This document shows, in pieces, positions 26,839-35,820 of a DNA stretch of 64,000 nucleotides (positions within the stretch are counted from its first letter, which is position 1; every line of letters starts with the position of its first letter). The stretch comes from JAXDBM01 sp963709485 (GTDB lineage Bacteria > Desulfobacterota > Syntrophia > Syntrophales > Fen-1087): positions 616,703-680,702 of the forward strand of contig CAVPWE010000007.1 in the NCBI GenBank assembly GCA_963709485.1, given 5' to 3'. The notes under the pieces are model-generated. The model had not been told where the DNA came from, did not search any database, and saw only the letters and a program-made list of their open reading frames with translations. The position numbers and the translations under genes were made by a program.

Positions 26839-28179
26839 ATGTTTGAGAATCTCACGGAAAAACTGGACGGCGTTTTCAGGAAGCTGAAGGGAAGAGGACG
26901 CCTGGACGAGGAGAATATCCAGGGGGCGCTCCGGGAAATCCGCATGGCCCTGCTGGAGGCCGATGTGAATTTCAAGGTCGTCAAGGACTTCATCGAAGAC
27001 GTCCGTGTCCGGGCGGTGGGGCAGGAGGTGCTGGAGAGCATAACGCCCGGCCAGCAGGTCGTGAAAATCGTTCATGACCGGCTTATCGAACTCATGGGAG
27101 GGGCCAGCAGCCAGTTGCGATTCGGCAGCCGCATTCCCGCCCCCATCATGCTGGTCGGTCTTCAGGGCTGCGGCAAGACGACCACGGCCGTCAAACTGGC
27201 CCGCCTGATCGCCGGCCAGAACAAGAAGGTTTATCTGGTATCCGCGGACGTCTACCGTCCGGCGGCAATGGAACAGCTGCGCGTTCTCGGTCAGAAGATC
27301 GGCGCCGGAATCTATGATGCGGGAGGATCGTCCGATCCGGTCGGGATCTGCGTGCAGGCGGTCGAGGAGGCCAGGAGCAACGGATACGAGGTCGTCATCG
27401 TGGATACGGCGGGGCGCCTGCATATTGACAGCGAAATGATGGGAGAGCTGCAGCGGATCAAGGACAGGATCCACCCCGCGGAAATTCTGTTTGTCGCCGA
27501 TGCCATGACGGGGCAGGACGCCGTAAACGTGGCGGCCCGGTTCAACGAGCTGCTGGGCATCGACGGGGTGATCATGACGAAGATGGACGGCGACGCCCGC
27601 GGCGGCGCCGCCCTTTCCCTCAAAGCGGTCATGGGAAAGCCGATCAAGTTCGTCGGCATGGGTGAGAAGATTGACGCCCTGGAGGTGTTTCATCCCGAAC
27701 GGATGACCTCGCGGATTCTCGGCATGGGGGACGTCCTGAGCCTGGTGGAAAAGGCGCAGGCAACGGTCGATGAAAAGGAAGCCAGGGAGCTCGAAAGGAA
27801 ATTCCGGAAGAACGAATTTACCCTGGAGGATTTCAGGAACCAGCTGAAGCAGATTCGGAAGATGGGTTCCCTGCAGGATATCATCGGCATGATTCCCGGG
27901 TTCGGCAAAATCAAGGCGCTCAAGGGAGTGACGCCCGATGACAAGGAACTGGTGCGAATCTCCGCGATGATCGACTCCATGACAAACCGGGAGCGGCTGA
28001 ACTATCTGATCATCGACGGACAGCGGCGCAAACGGATCGCCCGGGGAAGCGGCACCACGGTCCAGGATGTCAACCGTCTTTTGAAGAATTATATTGAAAT
28101 GCGGAAAATCATGAAGAAAATGACGTCAAAAGACGGAATGAAAGCCATGCGAAGGGGAAATTTTCCTTTCAATCGCTGA
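26839..28179 (+). CDS. ffh: signal recognition particle protein Ffh
   Basis: This 446-residue GTPase has the N domain, then the G domain with GLQGCGKTTTAVKLARL, VDTAGRLHIDSEMM and TKMDGDARGGAALS. A methionine-rich M domain ends it (KIMKKMTSKDGMKAMRRGNF) and binds 4.5S RNA and signal sequences. It delivers nascent membrane proteins to FtsY. It starts the common ffh-rpsP-khpA-rimM-trmD-rplS order. Confidence 0.97.
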   Translation: MFENLTEKLDGVFRKLKGRGRLDEENIQGALREIRMALLEADVNFKVVKDFIEDVRVRAVGQEVLESITPGQQVVKIVHDRLIELMGGASSQLRFGSRIPAPIMLVGLQGCGKTTTAVKLARLIAGQNKKVYLVSADVYRPAAMEQLRVLGQKIGAGIYDAGGSSDPVGICVQAVEEARSNGYEVVIVDTAGRLHIDSEMMGELQRIKDRIHPAEILFVADAMTGQDAVNVAARFNELLGIDGVIMTKMDGDARGGAALSLKAVMGKPIKFVGMGEKIDALEVFHPERMTSRILGMGDVLSLVEKAQATVDEKEARELERKFRKNEFTLEDFRNQLKQIRKMGSLQDIIGMIPGFGKIKALKGVTPDDKELVRISAMIDSMTNRERLNYLIIDGQRRKRIARGSGTTVQDVNRLLKNYIEMRKIMKKMTSKDGMKAMRRGNFPFNR

Positions 28180-28255
28180 ATAAACATGCTAAACTTATAA
28201 TTCATATGCAAAAATTCATGAAGGCATGATTATGTGAGGAGGTTATACGAACAGG

Positions 28256-28507
28256 ATGGCGGTAAAAATCAGATTGACGAGGATGGGCGCGAAGGGAAAG
28301 CCTTTTTACAGGATTGTGGCGGCCGATGCGGCTGCGCCGAGGGATGGAAAGTTCCTGGAGATTCTGGGGAATTATGATCCCAAAAAGGATCCGCCCGAGA
28401 TCGTGGTGAAAGAGGATCTTTTGAAGAACTGGCTTGCGAAGGGCGCCAAGCCGACATTGACCGTATCCCAGTTGCTTGCGAAGAAGGGAATTACCGTCCG
28501 CGCATAA
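28256..28507 (+). CDS. rpsP: 30S ribosomal protein S16
   Basis: This 83-residue protein begins MAVKIRLTRMGAKGKPFYRI, the S16 signature, and shows NYDPKKDPPEIVVKEDLLKN. Length is typical. A purine-rich AGGAGG lies upstream, 13 bases before the ATG, a rather long spacing. It is needed for 30S assembly. Confidence 0.96.
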   Translation: MAVKIRLTRMGAKGKPFYRIVAADAAAPRDGKFLEILGNYDPKKDPPEIVVKEDLLKNWLAKGAKPTLTVSQLLAKKGITVRA

Positions 28508-28598
28508 ACGCTTCCGCGGGGGTCGTTGCGAACAGCGTTGGACAATCTCAGCATCGGTGTGGCGGTTGGATGAAGAGAAATCCCTGGAGGTTGTGACG

Positions 28599-28829
28599 AT
28601 GAAAGATTTGATCAAATTCATGGCGCAGGCGTTGGTGGATCAACCCGATCAGGTTGAGGTTGCCGAGGTGGCCGGTGAGCAGACCTCCGTGATCGAATTG
28701 CGGGTGGCGAAGGAAGATCTGGGCAAGGTCATCGGCAAACAGGGGAGAACGGCGAAGGCCATGAGGACCATTCTGAGCGCGGCCTCGACAAAGATTCGCA
28801 AAAGGACGGTGCTGGAAATCATCGAATGA
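28599..28829 (+). CDS. khpA: KH-domain RNA-binding protein KhpA (YlqC)
   Basis: The ATG at 28599 with GGAGG nine bases upstream gives 76 residues, the normal KhpA size; a longer frame from 28476 overlaps rpsP and is unlikely. A single KH domain is seen, with the GxxG loop in GKVIGKQGRTAKAMR. KhpA binds RNA with KhpB and affects cell size and small-RNA use in Gram-positive bacteria. It sits in its conserved place between rpsP and rimM. Confidence 0.92.
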   Translation: MKDLIKFMAQALVDQPDQVEVAEVAGEQTSVIELRVAKEDLGKVIGKQGRTAKAMRTILSAASTKIRKRTVLEIIE

Positions 28830-28847
28830 TAGAACCGGCCGGGCCGA

Positions 28848-29351
28848 ATGGACGATTTCGTGGAAATCGGGGAGATTTTGAAAACCCAGGGACTCCGGGG
28901 CTGTCTGAAAGCCCTGTCCTATCTTGATTCGGAAGATATTCTGCAGGGACTGGATGAAGTTTTCCTTCGGAAGGCGGGTCAGGCGCCGGCCTCTTTCCGG
29001 CTGGGGAAGATACAAAAAAAGAAGAATTTTTTTTTCCTGGAACTGGAAGACATCCGGGACAGGGACGCTGCCATGAATCTGGTCGGCAGCCGGATTCTGG
29101 TTCCGACGAACCGATTGAAGAAACTGCCGGAAGGGGAATACTACTGGCGCGATCTGATCGGGCTGCGGGTGGTTACGGAAGCAGGGGAGGCGCTGGGCCG
29201 GGTCGAGTCCATATTTCCAACGGGAAGCAACGATGTGTACGTCTGCAGGGGCGGGGATCGGGAAATCCTGCTGCCGGCGATCGGGGAGGTGATCCTGGGA
29301 ATCGATCTTGAGAAAGGGGTCATGTGGGTCAGGTTGCTGGAAGGGTTGTGA
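28848..29351 (+). CDS. rimM: ribosome maturation factor RimM
   Basis: This 167-residue protein starts VEIGEILKTQGLRGCLKALS, the N-terminal RimM barrel. A C-terminal PRC-barrel follows (YYWRDLIGLRVVTEAGEALG). RimM binds S19 and helps mature the 30S head. It lies 18 bases after khpA and 6 bases before trmD. Confidence 0.94.
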   Translation: MDDFVEIGEILKTQGLRGCLKALSYLDSEDILQGLDEVFLRKAGQAPASFRLGKIQKKKNFFFLELEDIRDRDAAMNLVGSRILVPTNRLKKLPEGEYYWRDLIGLRVVTEAGEALGRVESIFPTGSNDVYVCRGGDREILLPAIGEVILGIDLEKGVMWVRLLEGL

Positions 29352-29357
29352 GAAGGC

Positions 29358-30101
29358 ATGATCCGGTTTGACATCCTCACCGTCTTTCCCGAGATGTTCG
29401 TTTCTCCCCTTGACTGCAGCCTTCTGAAGAAAGCCCGTGAAAGTCACCTGATTGACGTCCGGGTGCACGACATCCGCCTGTACGCGCAGGACAGGCACCG
29501 GATGACGGACGACGCGCCTTATGGCGGCGGCGGGGGCATGGTCATGAAGGTGGAGCCCATTGACCGGGCCTTGCGGGACATCCGCGCGGGCGAAAAGGAC
29601 GGCATGACCGTTCTTCTGACGCCGCAGGGTGAACCGTTCAACCAGCGGACGGCGGAAGAACTGGCCGAACTGCCCCGGCTCGTGCTGATCTGCGGGCACT
29701 ATGAGGGGGTGGATGAACGGGTCAGGGTTCATCTGGCGGACCGCGAAATATCCATCGGGGATTATGTCCTGACGGGCGGTGAACTGCCGGCCATGGTGGT
29801 CGTGGATGCAGTCGCCCGGCTCATACCCGGTGTGCTGGGAAATGCGGACTCGGCATCGCGGGATTCCCATGCCACGGGACTGCTGGAGCATCCGCATTAC
29901 ACGCGGCCGGCCGAATACCGAGATTGGCGGGTGCCGGACGTCCTGCTTTCGGGCAATCACCGGGAGATCGACCGGTGGCGGCGAAAGGAGTCGCTGCGGC
30001 GGACGCAGTTGCGGCGCCCGGATTTGCTGGCAAAAGCGAACCTGACGGAGGAGGATCGCGCGCTTCTTTCAGAGCTTGCGGAAGAAGGGCCCGGAAAATA
30101 A
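29358..30101 (+). CDS. trmD: tRNA (guanine37-N1)-methyltransferase TrmD
   Basis: This 247-residue SPOUT methyltransferase shows FDILTVFPEMF at the start, DDAPYGGGGGMVMK, and the knotted SAM site (LICGHYEGVDERV, SIGDYVLTGGELPAMV). It methylates G37 next to the anticodon and prevents frameshifting. The order rimM-trmD-rplS is conserved. Confidence 0.96.
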   Translation: MIRFDILTVFPEMFVSPLDCSLLKKARESHLIDVRVHDIRLYAQDRHRMTDDAPYGGGGGMVMKVEPIDRALRDIRAGEKDGMTVLLTPQGEPFNQRTAEELAELPRLVLICGHYEGVDERVRVHLADREISIGDYVLTGGELPAMVVVDAVARLIPGVLGNADSASRDSHATGLLEHPHYTRPAEYRDWRVPDVLLSGNHREIDRWRRKESLRRTQLRRPDLLAKANLTEEDRALLSELAEEGPGK

Positions 30102-30204
30102 AGACCGGCAAGGGTTCGAGGCCGTCTGCAACGGCGGTGTCTTTATCTCTGTCTACGGGGCCGGCTATTGAAATAAAAACCTTTCGAACAAGGAGTCACA
30201 GGGT

Positions 30205-30552
30205 ATGAATATCGTCGAAATGATCGAGAAAGAACAGATGAGGGCCGATATTCCCGATTTCCAGTCGGGCGATACGGTGCGGGTGAATGTGAGAATCATC
30301 GAGGGTCAGAAGCAGCGCATTCAGGCTTTCGAAGGCGTGGTCATCCGGAAAAAGAGGGGGGACTGCCGCTCCAGCTTTACGGTCAGAAAGGTTTCCTACG
30401 GCGTCGGCGTGGAGAGAACATTCCCGCTGCACTCGCCCGTCATCGACAGCATCGAGGTGGTGACGCGCGGCCGGGTGCGGCGTTCCCGCCTGTATTACCT
30501 CAGGGGGTTGCGGGGTAAGAAGGCGCGGATCAGGGAGAGGGGGAAAGTATAA
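30205..30552 (+). CDS. rplS: 50S ribosomal protein L19
   Basis: This 115-residue protein shows IPDFQSGDTVRVNVRIIEG, the central FEGVVIRKKRGDCRSSFTVR and RRSRLYYLRGLRGKKARIRE, all typical of L19. It lies at the interface with the 30S subunit. The 103-base gap before it contains a small hairpin (see findings). Confidence 0.97.
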   Translation: MNIVEMIEKEQMRADIPDFQSGDTVRVNVRIIEGQKQRIQAFEGVVIRKKRGDCRSSFTVRKVSYGVGVERTFPLHSPVIDSIEVVTRGRVRRSRLYYLRGLRGKKARIRERGKV

Positions 30553-30561
30553 TACCCGCAA

Positions 30562-31176
30562 ATGGACCGTTTTGAGCGGCAGGCCCATCAGGCAGGCTAT
30601 CACTGGGTCGCGGGTGTCGATGAAGCGGGCAGGGGGCCCCTGGCGGGCCCGGTCGTCGCTGCCGCAGTCGTTTTTCCGCCGGATTATGAAAACCCCGACA
30701 TAGACGATTCGAAGCGGCTTTCCCCGCGGAAGCGGGAAAACCTGTATGAGCGGATCCGGTCAGACGCCCTTGCCGTCGGGTTCGGCGTAATCGAAGCCGA
30801 CGTGATTGACAGCGTCAACATTCTCCAGGCGTCGCTGATGGCCATGCGGGACGCCGTCCTGGAACTCGCCCCGCCGCCGGACTACCTTCTTGTCGACGGC
30901 TGCCACCGTGTTCCCCTCGTCATGCCCCAGAAAGCCATCGTCCGGGGTGATTCGCAGAGCCTCACCATCGCCGCCGCGTCCATCCTTGCCAAGGTAACGC
31001 GGGACCGGATCATGGAAATCTACCACCGTCAGTATCCCCGGTACAATTTCATGAAAAACAAAGGCTACGGCACCCCCGAACACAGGCAGGCCATTCGGGA
31101 ATGCGGATACTGCAAGATTCACCGGCGCTCGTTCCGGCTGAAGGCGCTGCGTGACATTCAGGGGCGGCTGCTTTAG
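30562..31176 (+). CDS. rnhB: ribonuclease HII
   Basis: This 204-residue enzyme cleaves the RNA strand of RNA-DNA hybrids and single ribonucleotides in DNA. The active-site acidic residues are in VAGVDEAGRGPLAGPVVAAA, in DDSKRLSPRKR and in YLLVDGCH. The segment KVTRDRIMEIYHRQYPRYNF is also typical. It is 9 bases after rplS and probably in the same operon. Confidence 0.95.
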   Translation: MDRFERQAHQAGYHWVAGVDEAGRGPLAGPVVAAAVVFPPDYENPDIDDSKRLSPRKRENLYERIRSDALAVGFGVIEADVIDSVNILQASLMAMRDAVLELAPPPDYLLVDGCHRVPLVMPQKAIVRGDSQSLTIAAASILAKVTRDRIMEIYHRQYPRYNFMKNKGYGTPEHRQAIRECGYCKIHRRSFRLKALRDIQGRLL

Positions 31177-31188
31177 CCGCGTAATTGC

Positions 31189-31596
31189 ATGATCGCAACC
31201 GATCGCAAAAATCCGGGGGAATGCAGGAAGGATATGCGGCGGATCCGGACCGGGCGGCGGGGGGAAGACCTGGCCGCCGGCTATCTGGAAACAGCCGGTT
31301 ACCGGATCATCGAACGCAATTACCGATGTCTTTTTGGTGAAATGGACCTGGTGGCCCGGGACGGCGGGACGGTTGTCTTCATCGAGGTTAAAAGCAGGAG
31401 AAGCAACCGCTTCGGTCCTCCCCAGTCTTCCGTGGGCCTGAAAAAGCAGAAGAAGATGTCGCAGATTGCCCTTCATTATCTCGAAGAGAAGCAGCTTCAC
31501 TCCTGTGAAGCCCGGTTCGACGTGATCGCGGTCTTGCTGCTCCCCGAGGGAAACCGGGTGGAACTGATCAAGAATGCCTTCGATCTGGCCTGGTGA
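31189..31596 (+). CDS. UPF0102 (YraN-like) endonuclease-fold protein
   Basis: The 135-residue product has the UPF0102 pattern TGRRGEDLAAGYLETAGYRI, then NYRCLFGEMDLVARDGGTVV and FIEVKSRRSNRFG, a restriction-endonuclease-like fold with D and ExK residues. A later ATG at 31234, with GGAAGG just before it, would give a 120-residue protein and is an alternative start. The YraN family is usually found next to rnhB, as here. Its function is not established. Confidence 0.9.
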   Translation: MIATDRKNPGECRKDMRRIRTGRRGEDLAAGYLETAGYRIIERNYRCLFGEMDLVARDGGTVVFIEVKSRRSNRFGPPQSSVGLKKQKKMSQIALHYLEEKQLHSCEARFDVIAVLLLPEGNRVELIKNAFDLAW

Positions 31597-31686
31597 AACA
31601 GGGCATAAAGATGGATCCGGTGCGGGAATGCGCGGCGGCTGCCGTCATGATCGCGCAGGCCCCGGCGAGGGTGACCGCGGCGCGCT

Positions 31687-33060
31687 TCAGGAGAAATGCG
31701 TCAGCGGGGCTTTGCCGATCGGATAGACATTGAACCCGATTTCGAAAAGCCGCCGGTGGTCGAGGATGTTGCGGCCGTCGAAAACAAAGGCGGGCTGGGA
31801 CATGGACCGATGGATCTTCTCGAAATCCAGGTGCCGGTAGAGATCCCACTCCGTCATGACGGCGATGGCATGGCAGCCCGCCGCGGCCTCGTAGGGATCT
31901 TCGACATAACGGACGTTCCCCTCCGCATCTTTCAGGTCCGCGGCGGCATTCTTCAGGGCCCTCGGATCGGAGATGACCACTTCGGCCCTTTCCTCCAGGA
32001 GGCTTCTGGCGATGCAGATCGCCGGGCTCTCCCGCGTGTCTCCCGTATTGGCCTTGAAGGCGAAGCCCAGCAGGCAGATCTTCTTGGCGGCCAGTGTGTT
32101 GAACATGGCTCTGAGCATCGTCATGGTGAAGCGGCTCTGCTGGTATTCGTTGATTTTGATGACACCCTCCCAGTAGTCGGCCACTTCGTCAAGGCCGTAG
32201 GAACGGCAGAGGTACACGAGATTCAGGATGTCCTTTTTGAAGCAGGAACCGCCGAAGCCGACGCTGGCATTGAGAAACTTCGACCCGATGCGGCTGTCCA
32301 TGCCGACGGCCCGTGCGACCTCCGCGACGTTCGCCTCGGCCTTTTCACAGAGGGCCGAAATGGCGTTGATGGAGGAGATGCGCTGGGCGAGAAAGGCGTT
32401 GGCGACGAGCTTGGAGAGCTCGCTGCTCCAGATGTTCGAAGTGAGAATCTTTTCCGGCCGGACCCAGCGGGCATAGATGTCCACGAGGGCCTGGCGCGCC
32501 GCTCTGCCCCGTTCCGTCTCCCGGGAACCGATGAGGATGCGGTCGGGATTTTCCAGGTCGCTGACGGCCGAACCTTCCGCCATGAATTCCGGGTTCGACA
32601 AAATGTCGAAGCCGATGCCGTTGCCGGCGCTGTTCAGGATCCGCTCCATTGCCAGGGCGGTCTTCACGGGGAGCGTGCTTTTCTCGATGACAATCTTGGC
32701 GGATCCGGAATGCTGAAGGATCTGGCGCGCCGTGGCCTCCCAGAATTGCAGGTCCGCGGCCATGCCGGCGCCGGCGCCGAAAGTCTTGGTGGGGGTATTG
32801 ACGCTCACGAAGATGATGTCGTTGTCCCGGATGCCGGCGGCGATGTCGGTGCTGAAGAAGAGGTTCCTGCCGCGCGTGGCGAAGACCAGTTCATCCAGGC
32901 CCGGTTCGTAAATGGGCAGCGTGCCGGAATTCCATTCGTCGATGCGCCGGGGGTTGATGTCCACAACGGTGACCCTGTAGTCCGGGCATTTGTGCGCGAT
33001 CATCGCCATCGTCGGACCGCCCACGTAGCCGGCGCCAATGCATAAAATATTTTTTTTCAT
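31687..33060 (-). CDS. UDP-glucose 6-dehydrogenase, animal-like type
   Basis: The ATG at 33060 gives MKKNILCIGAGYVGGPTMAM, a clean N-terminal NAD-binding fold; the frame runs on upstream but that part overlaps the next gene region and is not conserved-looking. The 457-residue enzyme oxidises UDP-glucose twice to UDP-glucuronate. The catalytic cysteine is in FGGSCFKKDILNLVYLC, and FKANTGDTRESPAI is typical. Overall wording (KNILCIGAGYVGGPTMAMIA) resembles the eukaryotic and alphaproteobacterial long type. It lies downstream of the UDP-glucuronate decarboxylase gene, so both make UDP-xylose. Confidence 0.92.
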   Translation of the reverse strand: MKKNILCIGAGYVGGPTMAMIAHKCPDYRVTVVDINPRRIDEWNSGTLPIYEPGLDELVFATRGRNLFFSTDIAAGIRDNDIIFVSVNTPTKTFGAGAGMAADLQFWEATARQILQHSGSAKIVIEKSTLPVKTALAMERILNSAGNGIGFDILSNPEFMAEGSAVSDLENPDRILIGSRETERGRAARQALVDIYARWVRPEKILTSNIWSSELSKLVANAFLAQRISSINAISALCEKAEANVAEVARAVGMDSRIGSKFLNASVGFGGSCFKKDILNLVYLCRSYGLDEVADYWEGVIKINEYQQSRFTMTMLRAMFNTLAAKKICLLGFAFKANTGDTRESPAICIARSLLEERAEVVISDPRALKNAAADLKDAEGNVRYVEDPYEAAAGCHAIAVMTEWDLYRHLDFEKIHRSMSQPAFVFDGRNILDHRRLFEIGFNVYPIGKAPLTHFS

Positions 33061-33121
33061 CGTTTTCGCTTGATCCTCTCCCGGGTTCCTTTTTTTGAAA
33101 TATGTCGGGCACGCATGAGCG

Positions 33122-34054
33122 TCAAGCCAGACCCCGGAAATACGCGATGGTCTGCGCGAGGCCTTCCTCCAGGGGGACGCGAGGCTGCCAGCCCAGCTTC
33201 TGCCGGGCCAGCGCGATGTCCGGCTTGCGCTGCGCCGGATCATCCTGCGGCAGGGGCCTGAATACGATCTTCGAGCGGCTGCCGGTCATGCGGATCAGGA
33301 TCTCGGCCAGCTCCAGGATCGTAAATTCCACGGGGTTGCCCAGATTCACCGGTCCGATCAATTCGCCGGGCGATTCCATCAACCGGACCAGCCCGTCGAT
33401 CATGTCGTCCACGTAGCAGAAGGAACGGGTCTGGGAACCGTCGCCGAATACGGTCATATTCTCGCCCCGCAGCGCCTGAACGATCAGATTGCTGACCACG
33501 CGTCCGTCGTTGAGCGCCATGCGCGGGCCGTAGGTGTTGAAGATCCGCGCGATCTTGATTTGAACCTGATTCTGACGGTGGTAGTCCATCATGAGGCACT
33601 CGGCAGTCCGCTTGCCTTCGTCGTAACAGCTCCGGATGCCGATGGGATTGACACGACCCCAGTAGCCCTCCGGCTGGGGGTGAACCTCGGGGTCCCCGTA
33701 AACCTCGGACGTCGAAGCCTGAAGAATGGTCGCCTTGACCCGTTTGGCCAGTCCCAGGGTGTTGATGGCGCCCATGACGTTGGTCTTGATGGTTTTGATC
33801 GGGTTGTACTGATAATGCACCGGCGAAGCGGGGCAGGCCAGGTTGTAGATTTCCTCGACCTCGAGATAAATCGGATTGATGATGTCATGGCGGATCAGCT
33901 CGAAATGGGGATTGGGCAGGAGGTGGAGGATGTTGTTTTTGCTGCCCGTAAAGAAATTGTCGAGGCACATGACGTCATGGCCCTCCCCGAGCAGCCGTTC
34001 GCAGAGATGCGAGCCGAGAAAACCGGCGCCTCCGGTGATCAGAATTTTCTTCAT
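33122..34054 (-). CDS. UDP-glucuronate decarboxylase (UDP-xylose synthase)
   Basis: The start at 34054 has GAAGG nine bases upstream; an ATG three codons earlier is possible. The 310-residue short-chain dehydrogenase-fold enzyme has ITGGAGFLGSHLCERLLGEG for NAD binding, the Y-x-x-x-K catalytic pair in SCYDEGKRTAECLMMDYHRQ, and ARIFNTYGPRM. It converts UDP-glucuronate to UDP-xylose. Its substrate is made by the neighbouring dehydrogenase, 61 bases downstream in the same direction. UDP-xylose would feed surface polysaccharide or glycan synthesis. Confidence 0.93.
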   Translation of the reverse strand: MKKILITGGAGFLGSHLCERLLGEGHDVMCLDNFFTGSKNNILHLLPNPHFELIRHDIINPIYLEVEEIYNLACPASPVHYQYNPIKTIKTNVMGAINTLGLAKRVKATILQASTSEVYGDPEVHPQPEGYWGRVNPIGIRSCYDEGKRTAECLMMDYHRQNQVQIKIARIFNTYGPRMALNDGRVVSNLIVQALRGENMTVFGDGSQTRSFCYVDDMIDGLVRLMESPGELIGPVNLGNPVEFTILELAEILIRMTGSRSKIVFRPLPQDDPAQRKPDIALARQKLGWQPRVPLEEGLAQTIAYFRGLA

Positions 34055-34394
34055 GTCCGTCATCCTTCAGGATTCATTTCCGGATTCCAGCAGCAACCGC
34101 TTTTGTTTTTCTCGGGGATCCGTTTCATTTCCATGACAACGTCATGGAACAGCGGAATCCGCCGCCGGCTGTTCACGTAAAAGGACGGGCCCCGGTGAAC
34201 GCGATTCCGGAAAAAATTGCCCGGGGCGCGATGATGGTCAAATTTTTGAAAATCTAACTTCATTAATGCTATACTGTCAATAAATTTATCTGAAGATTCT
34301 TGGGTATCCTTCGGAAAGCATGAAATTCTTGAAGGGGGTGAGGGAGGTTCCCCCGCCCTTCGATTGCGTTCTGAATGGAGGGGGCGAAAACCTG
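34055..34394. other. divergent intergenic region between UDP-xylose genes and rsmI
   Basis: These 340 bases hold the start regions of two divergent genes. The left part is GC-rich with no clear signal. The right part is AT-rich and contains the promoter at 34246-34275. The stretch 34320-34394 is open in frame with rsmI but is probably leader. No other gene was recognised. Confidence 0.5.
34246..34275 (+). promoter_or_regulatory. promoter of rsmI
   Basis: TTGAAA (34246-34251) and TATACT (34270-34275) are separated by 18 bases, in an AT-rich stretch. The predicted leader to rsmI is about 113 bases. Confidence 0.6.
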
Positions 34395-35237
34395 ATGGTA
34401 CCGGGCAGACTCTATGTCGTGGCGACACCCATCGGCAACCTGGAGGATATGACCCTTCGGGCAATCCGCGTTCTCAAGGAAGCCGATCTCATCGCCGCCG
34501 AAGATACCCGGCAGACCCGCAAACTGATGAGCGCCCATCATATTCACACGCCCCTGACCAGCCTCCACGAGCACAATGAAGCGCGCAAAGGCGAATCGCT
34601 GATCCGCCGGATCTCAGCGGGCGAAAGCGTGGCGTTCGTGTCCGATGCGGGAACTCCGGGCATCTCCGATCCGGGATATCATCTGATTCAAGCCGCCATC
34701 GCGCGTCAGATCCAGGTGATCCCCATACCCGGCCCTTCCGCGGTCATCACCGCCCTCAGCGTTTGCGGGCTTCCCATGGATCAGTTCTTTTTTTGCGGAT
34801 TTCTTCCGGCGAAGGCAACCAGGCGGCGGCAAATGCTGACGGCGCTGGCCGAAGTCGCGGCGACCATGGTTTTTTATGAATCCCCGGGCCGGCTGTCAGC
34901 CGCACTTCAGGACATGGCGATCTGCCTGGGGGACCGGCCGGTTGCGATTTGCCGTGAACTGACCAAAGTTTTTGAGGAGATTACCCGGGGGACGTTGACG
35001 GATATGATCCGGCAGTTTTCCGGCAGAACCGTCAAGGGGGAGGTAACCCTCATCGTCGGCGGCGGACCGAAGCTGAAAAAAAAGATCTCCGATGAAGAAA
35101 TCCTGGAACGGATCGGAACGTTGGAGAAGGGGAAAAAACTGTCTCGGCGCGACCGGATCGATCGGGTGGCAGAAGAAATGGGCGTGTCCAGGAAGCGGGT
35201 CTACGGGCTGGCGGTCAAGGCCGGCGATCGGGATTGA
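34395..35237 (+). CDS. rsmI: 16S rRNA (cytidine1402-2'-O)-methyltransferase RsmI
   Basis: The ATG at 34395 lies 9 bases after GGAGGGGG and begins MVPGRLYVVATPIGNLEDMT, the family signature; an upstream frame from 34320 lacks it. The 280-residue tetrapyrrole-methylase-fold enzyme has VAFVSDAGTPGISDPGY, IPIPGPSAVITALSVCGLP and FYESPGRL. It modifies C1402 in the decoding centre. The C-terminal lysine-rich helix-turn-helix-like tail (SRRDRIDRVAEEMGVSRKRV) is common in the family. Confidence 0.94.
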   Translation: MVPGRLYVVATPIGNLEDMTLRAIRVLKEADLIAAEDTRQTRKLMSAHHIHTPLTSLHEHNEARKGESLIRRISAGESVAFVSDAGTPGISDPGYHLIQAAIARQIQVIPIPGPSAVITALSVCGLPMDQFFFCGFLPAKATRRRQMLTALAEVAATMVFYESPGRLSAALQDMAICLGDRPVAICRELTKVFEEITRGTLTDMIRQFSGRTVKGEVTLIVGGGPKLKKKISDEEILERIGTLEKGKKLSRRDRIDRVAEEMGVSRKRVYGLAVKAGDRD

Positions 35238-35373
35238 GCGTGCAGTATCTGCTTGAACGGTTTAAAGTGTTGTGATAGCGGTAACCTGGCTTATCGGCCA
35301 GCGGTTATCGGAAGGCGAACGAAGCCGCAAGTTGACAACCCAGCAATCTGATCATCCGTCCGGAGGTGCCGCA

Positions 35374-35721
35374 GTGCAGGAGAATTTAAAAAATACCGAT
35401 GTGAAAAAGATGGTTTTCTGGCGTCCGTTGCAGCCCGGTGAAATGATCCATGATCTCGTCGACATCGTCGAGGATCCAGCCATGCACGAATTCCCGGGTG
35501 CGGCGGCAGGGGGCGGGCATCCGGCCGCCGCGGTTGCCGAAAAAGAGACGGACGCAAGTCCGTTCGCCGGGATTCCGGCGGACGATCACAGGGAGATGAT
35601 GGACGAAACCAGCCGGATCGTTGCCGCAACGGTGGAGCGCGTCACCCGGGAAATGATTCCCGCCATTGCCGAACGGATCATCCGGGAGGAGATTGAAAAA
35701 CTCAAAGGGGAGATCGCATGA
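35374..35721 (+). CDS. unidentified protein with amphipathic C-terminal helix
   Basis: A GTG at 35374 sits 7 bases after GGAGG; the longer frame from 35272 has no such site. The 115-residue product has a disordered, alanine/glycine-rich middle (GAAAGGGHPAAAVAEK). Its C-terminal helix, VERVTREMIPAIAERIIREE, alternates charged and hydrophobic residues. Similar tails occur at the ends of some deltaproteobacterial regulatory proteins and of PopZ-like proteins, but I cannot assign a family. No membrane segment or signal peptide is seen. Confidence 0.55.
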   Translation: MQENLKNTDVKKMVFWRPLQPGEMIHDLVDIVEDPAMHEFPGAAAGGGHPAAAVAEKETDASPFAGIPADDHREMMDETSRIVAATVERVTREMIPAIAERIIREEIEKLKGEIA

Positions 35722-35820
35722 CCGAATCCCCGGCAAAAGGGGCCAAGTTGCTTTTGCGGCGGAAGCGCGCACACGTCCGGTCATGAGCTGGCCGAGGCAA
35801 TATCGGCAAGAGGGGGTTGC

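Noticed and set aside
31696..33045. 449-codon open frame antisense to the UDP-glucose dehydrogenase
   Set aside because: It lies wholly opposite a clear enzyme gene and shows an acidic, low-complexity composition typical of antisense translation.
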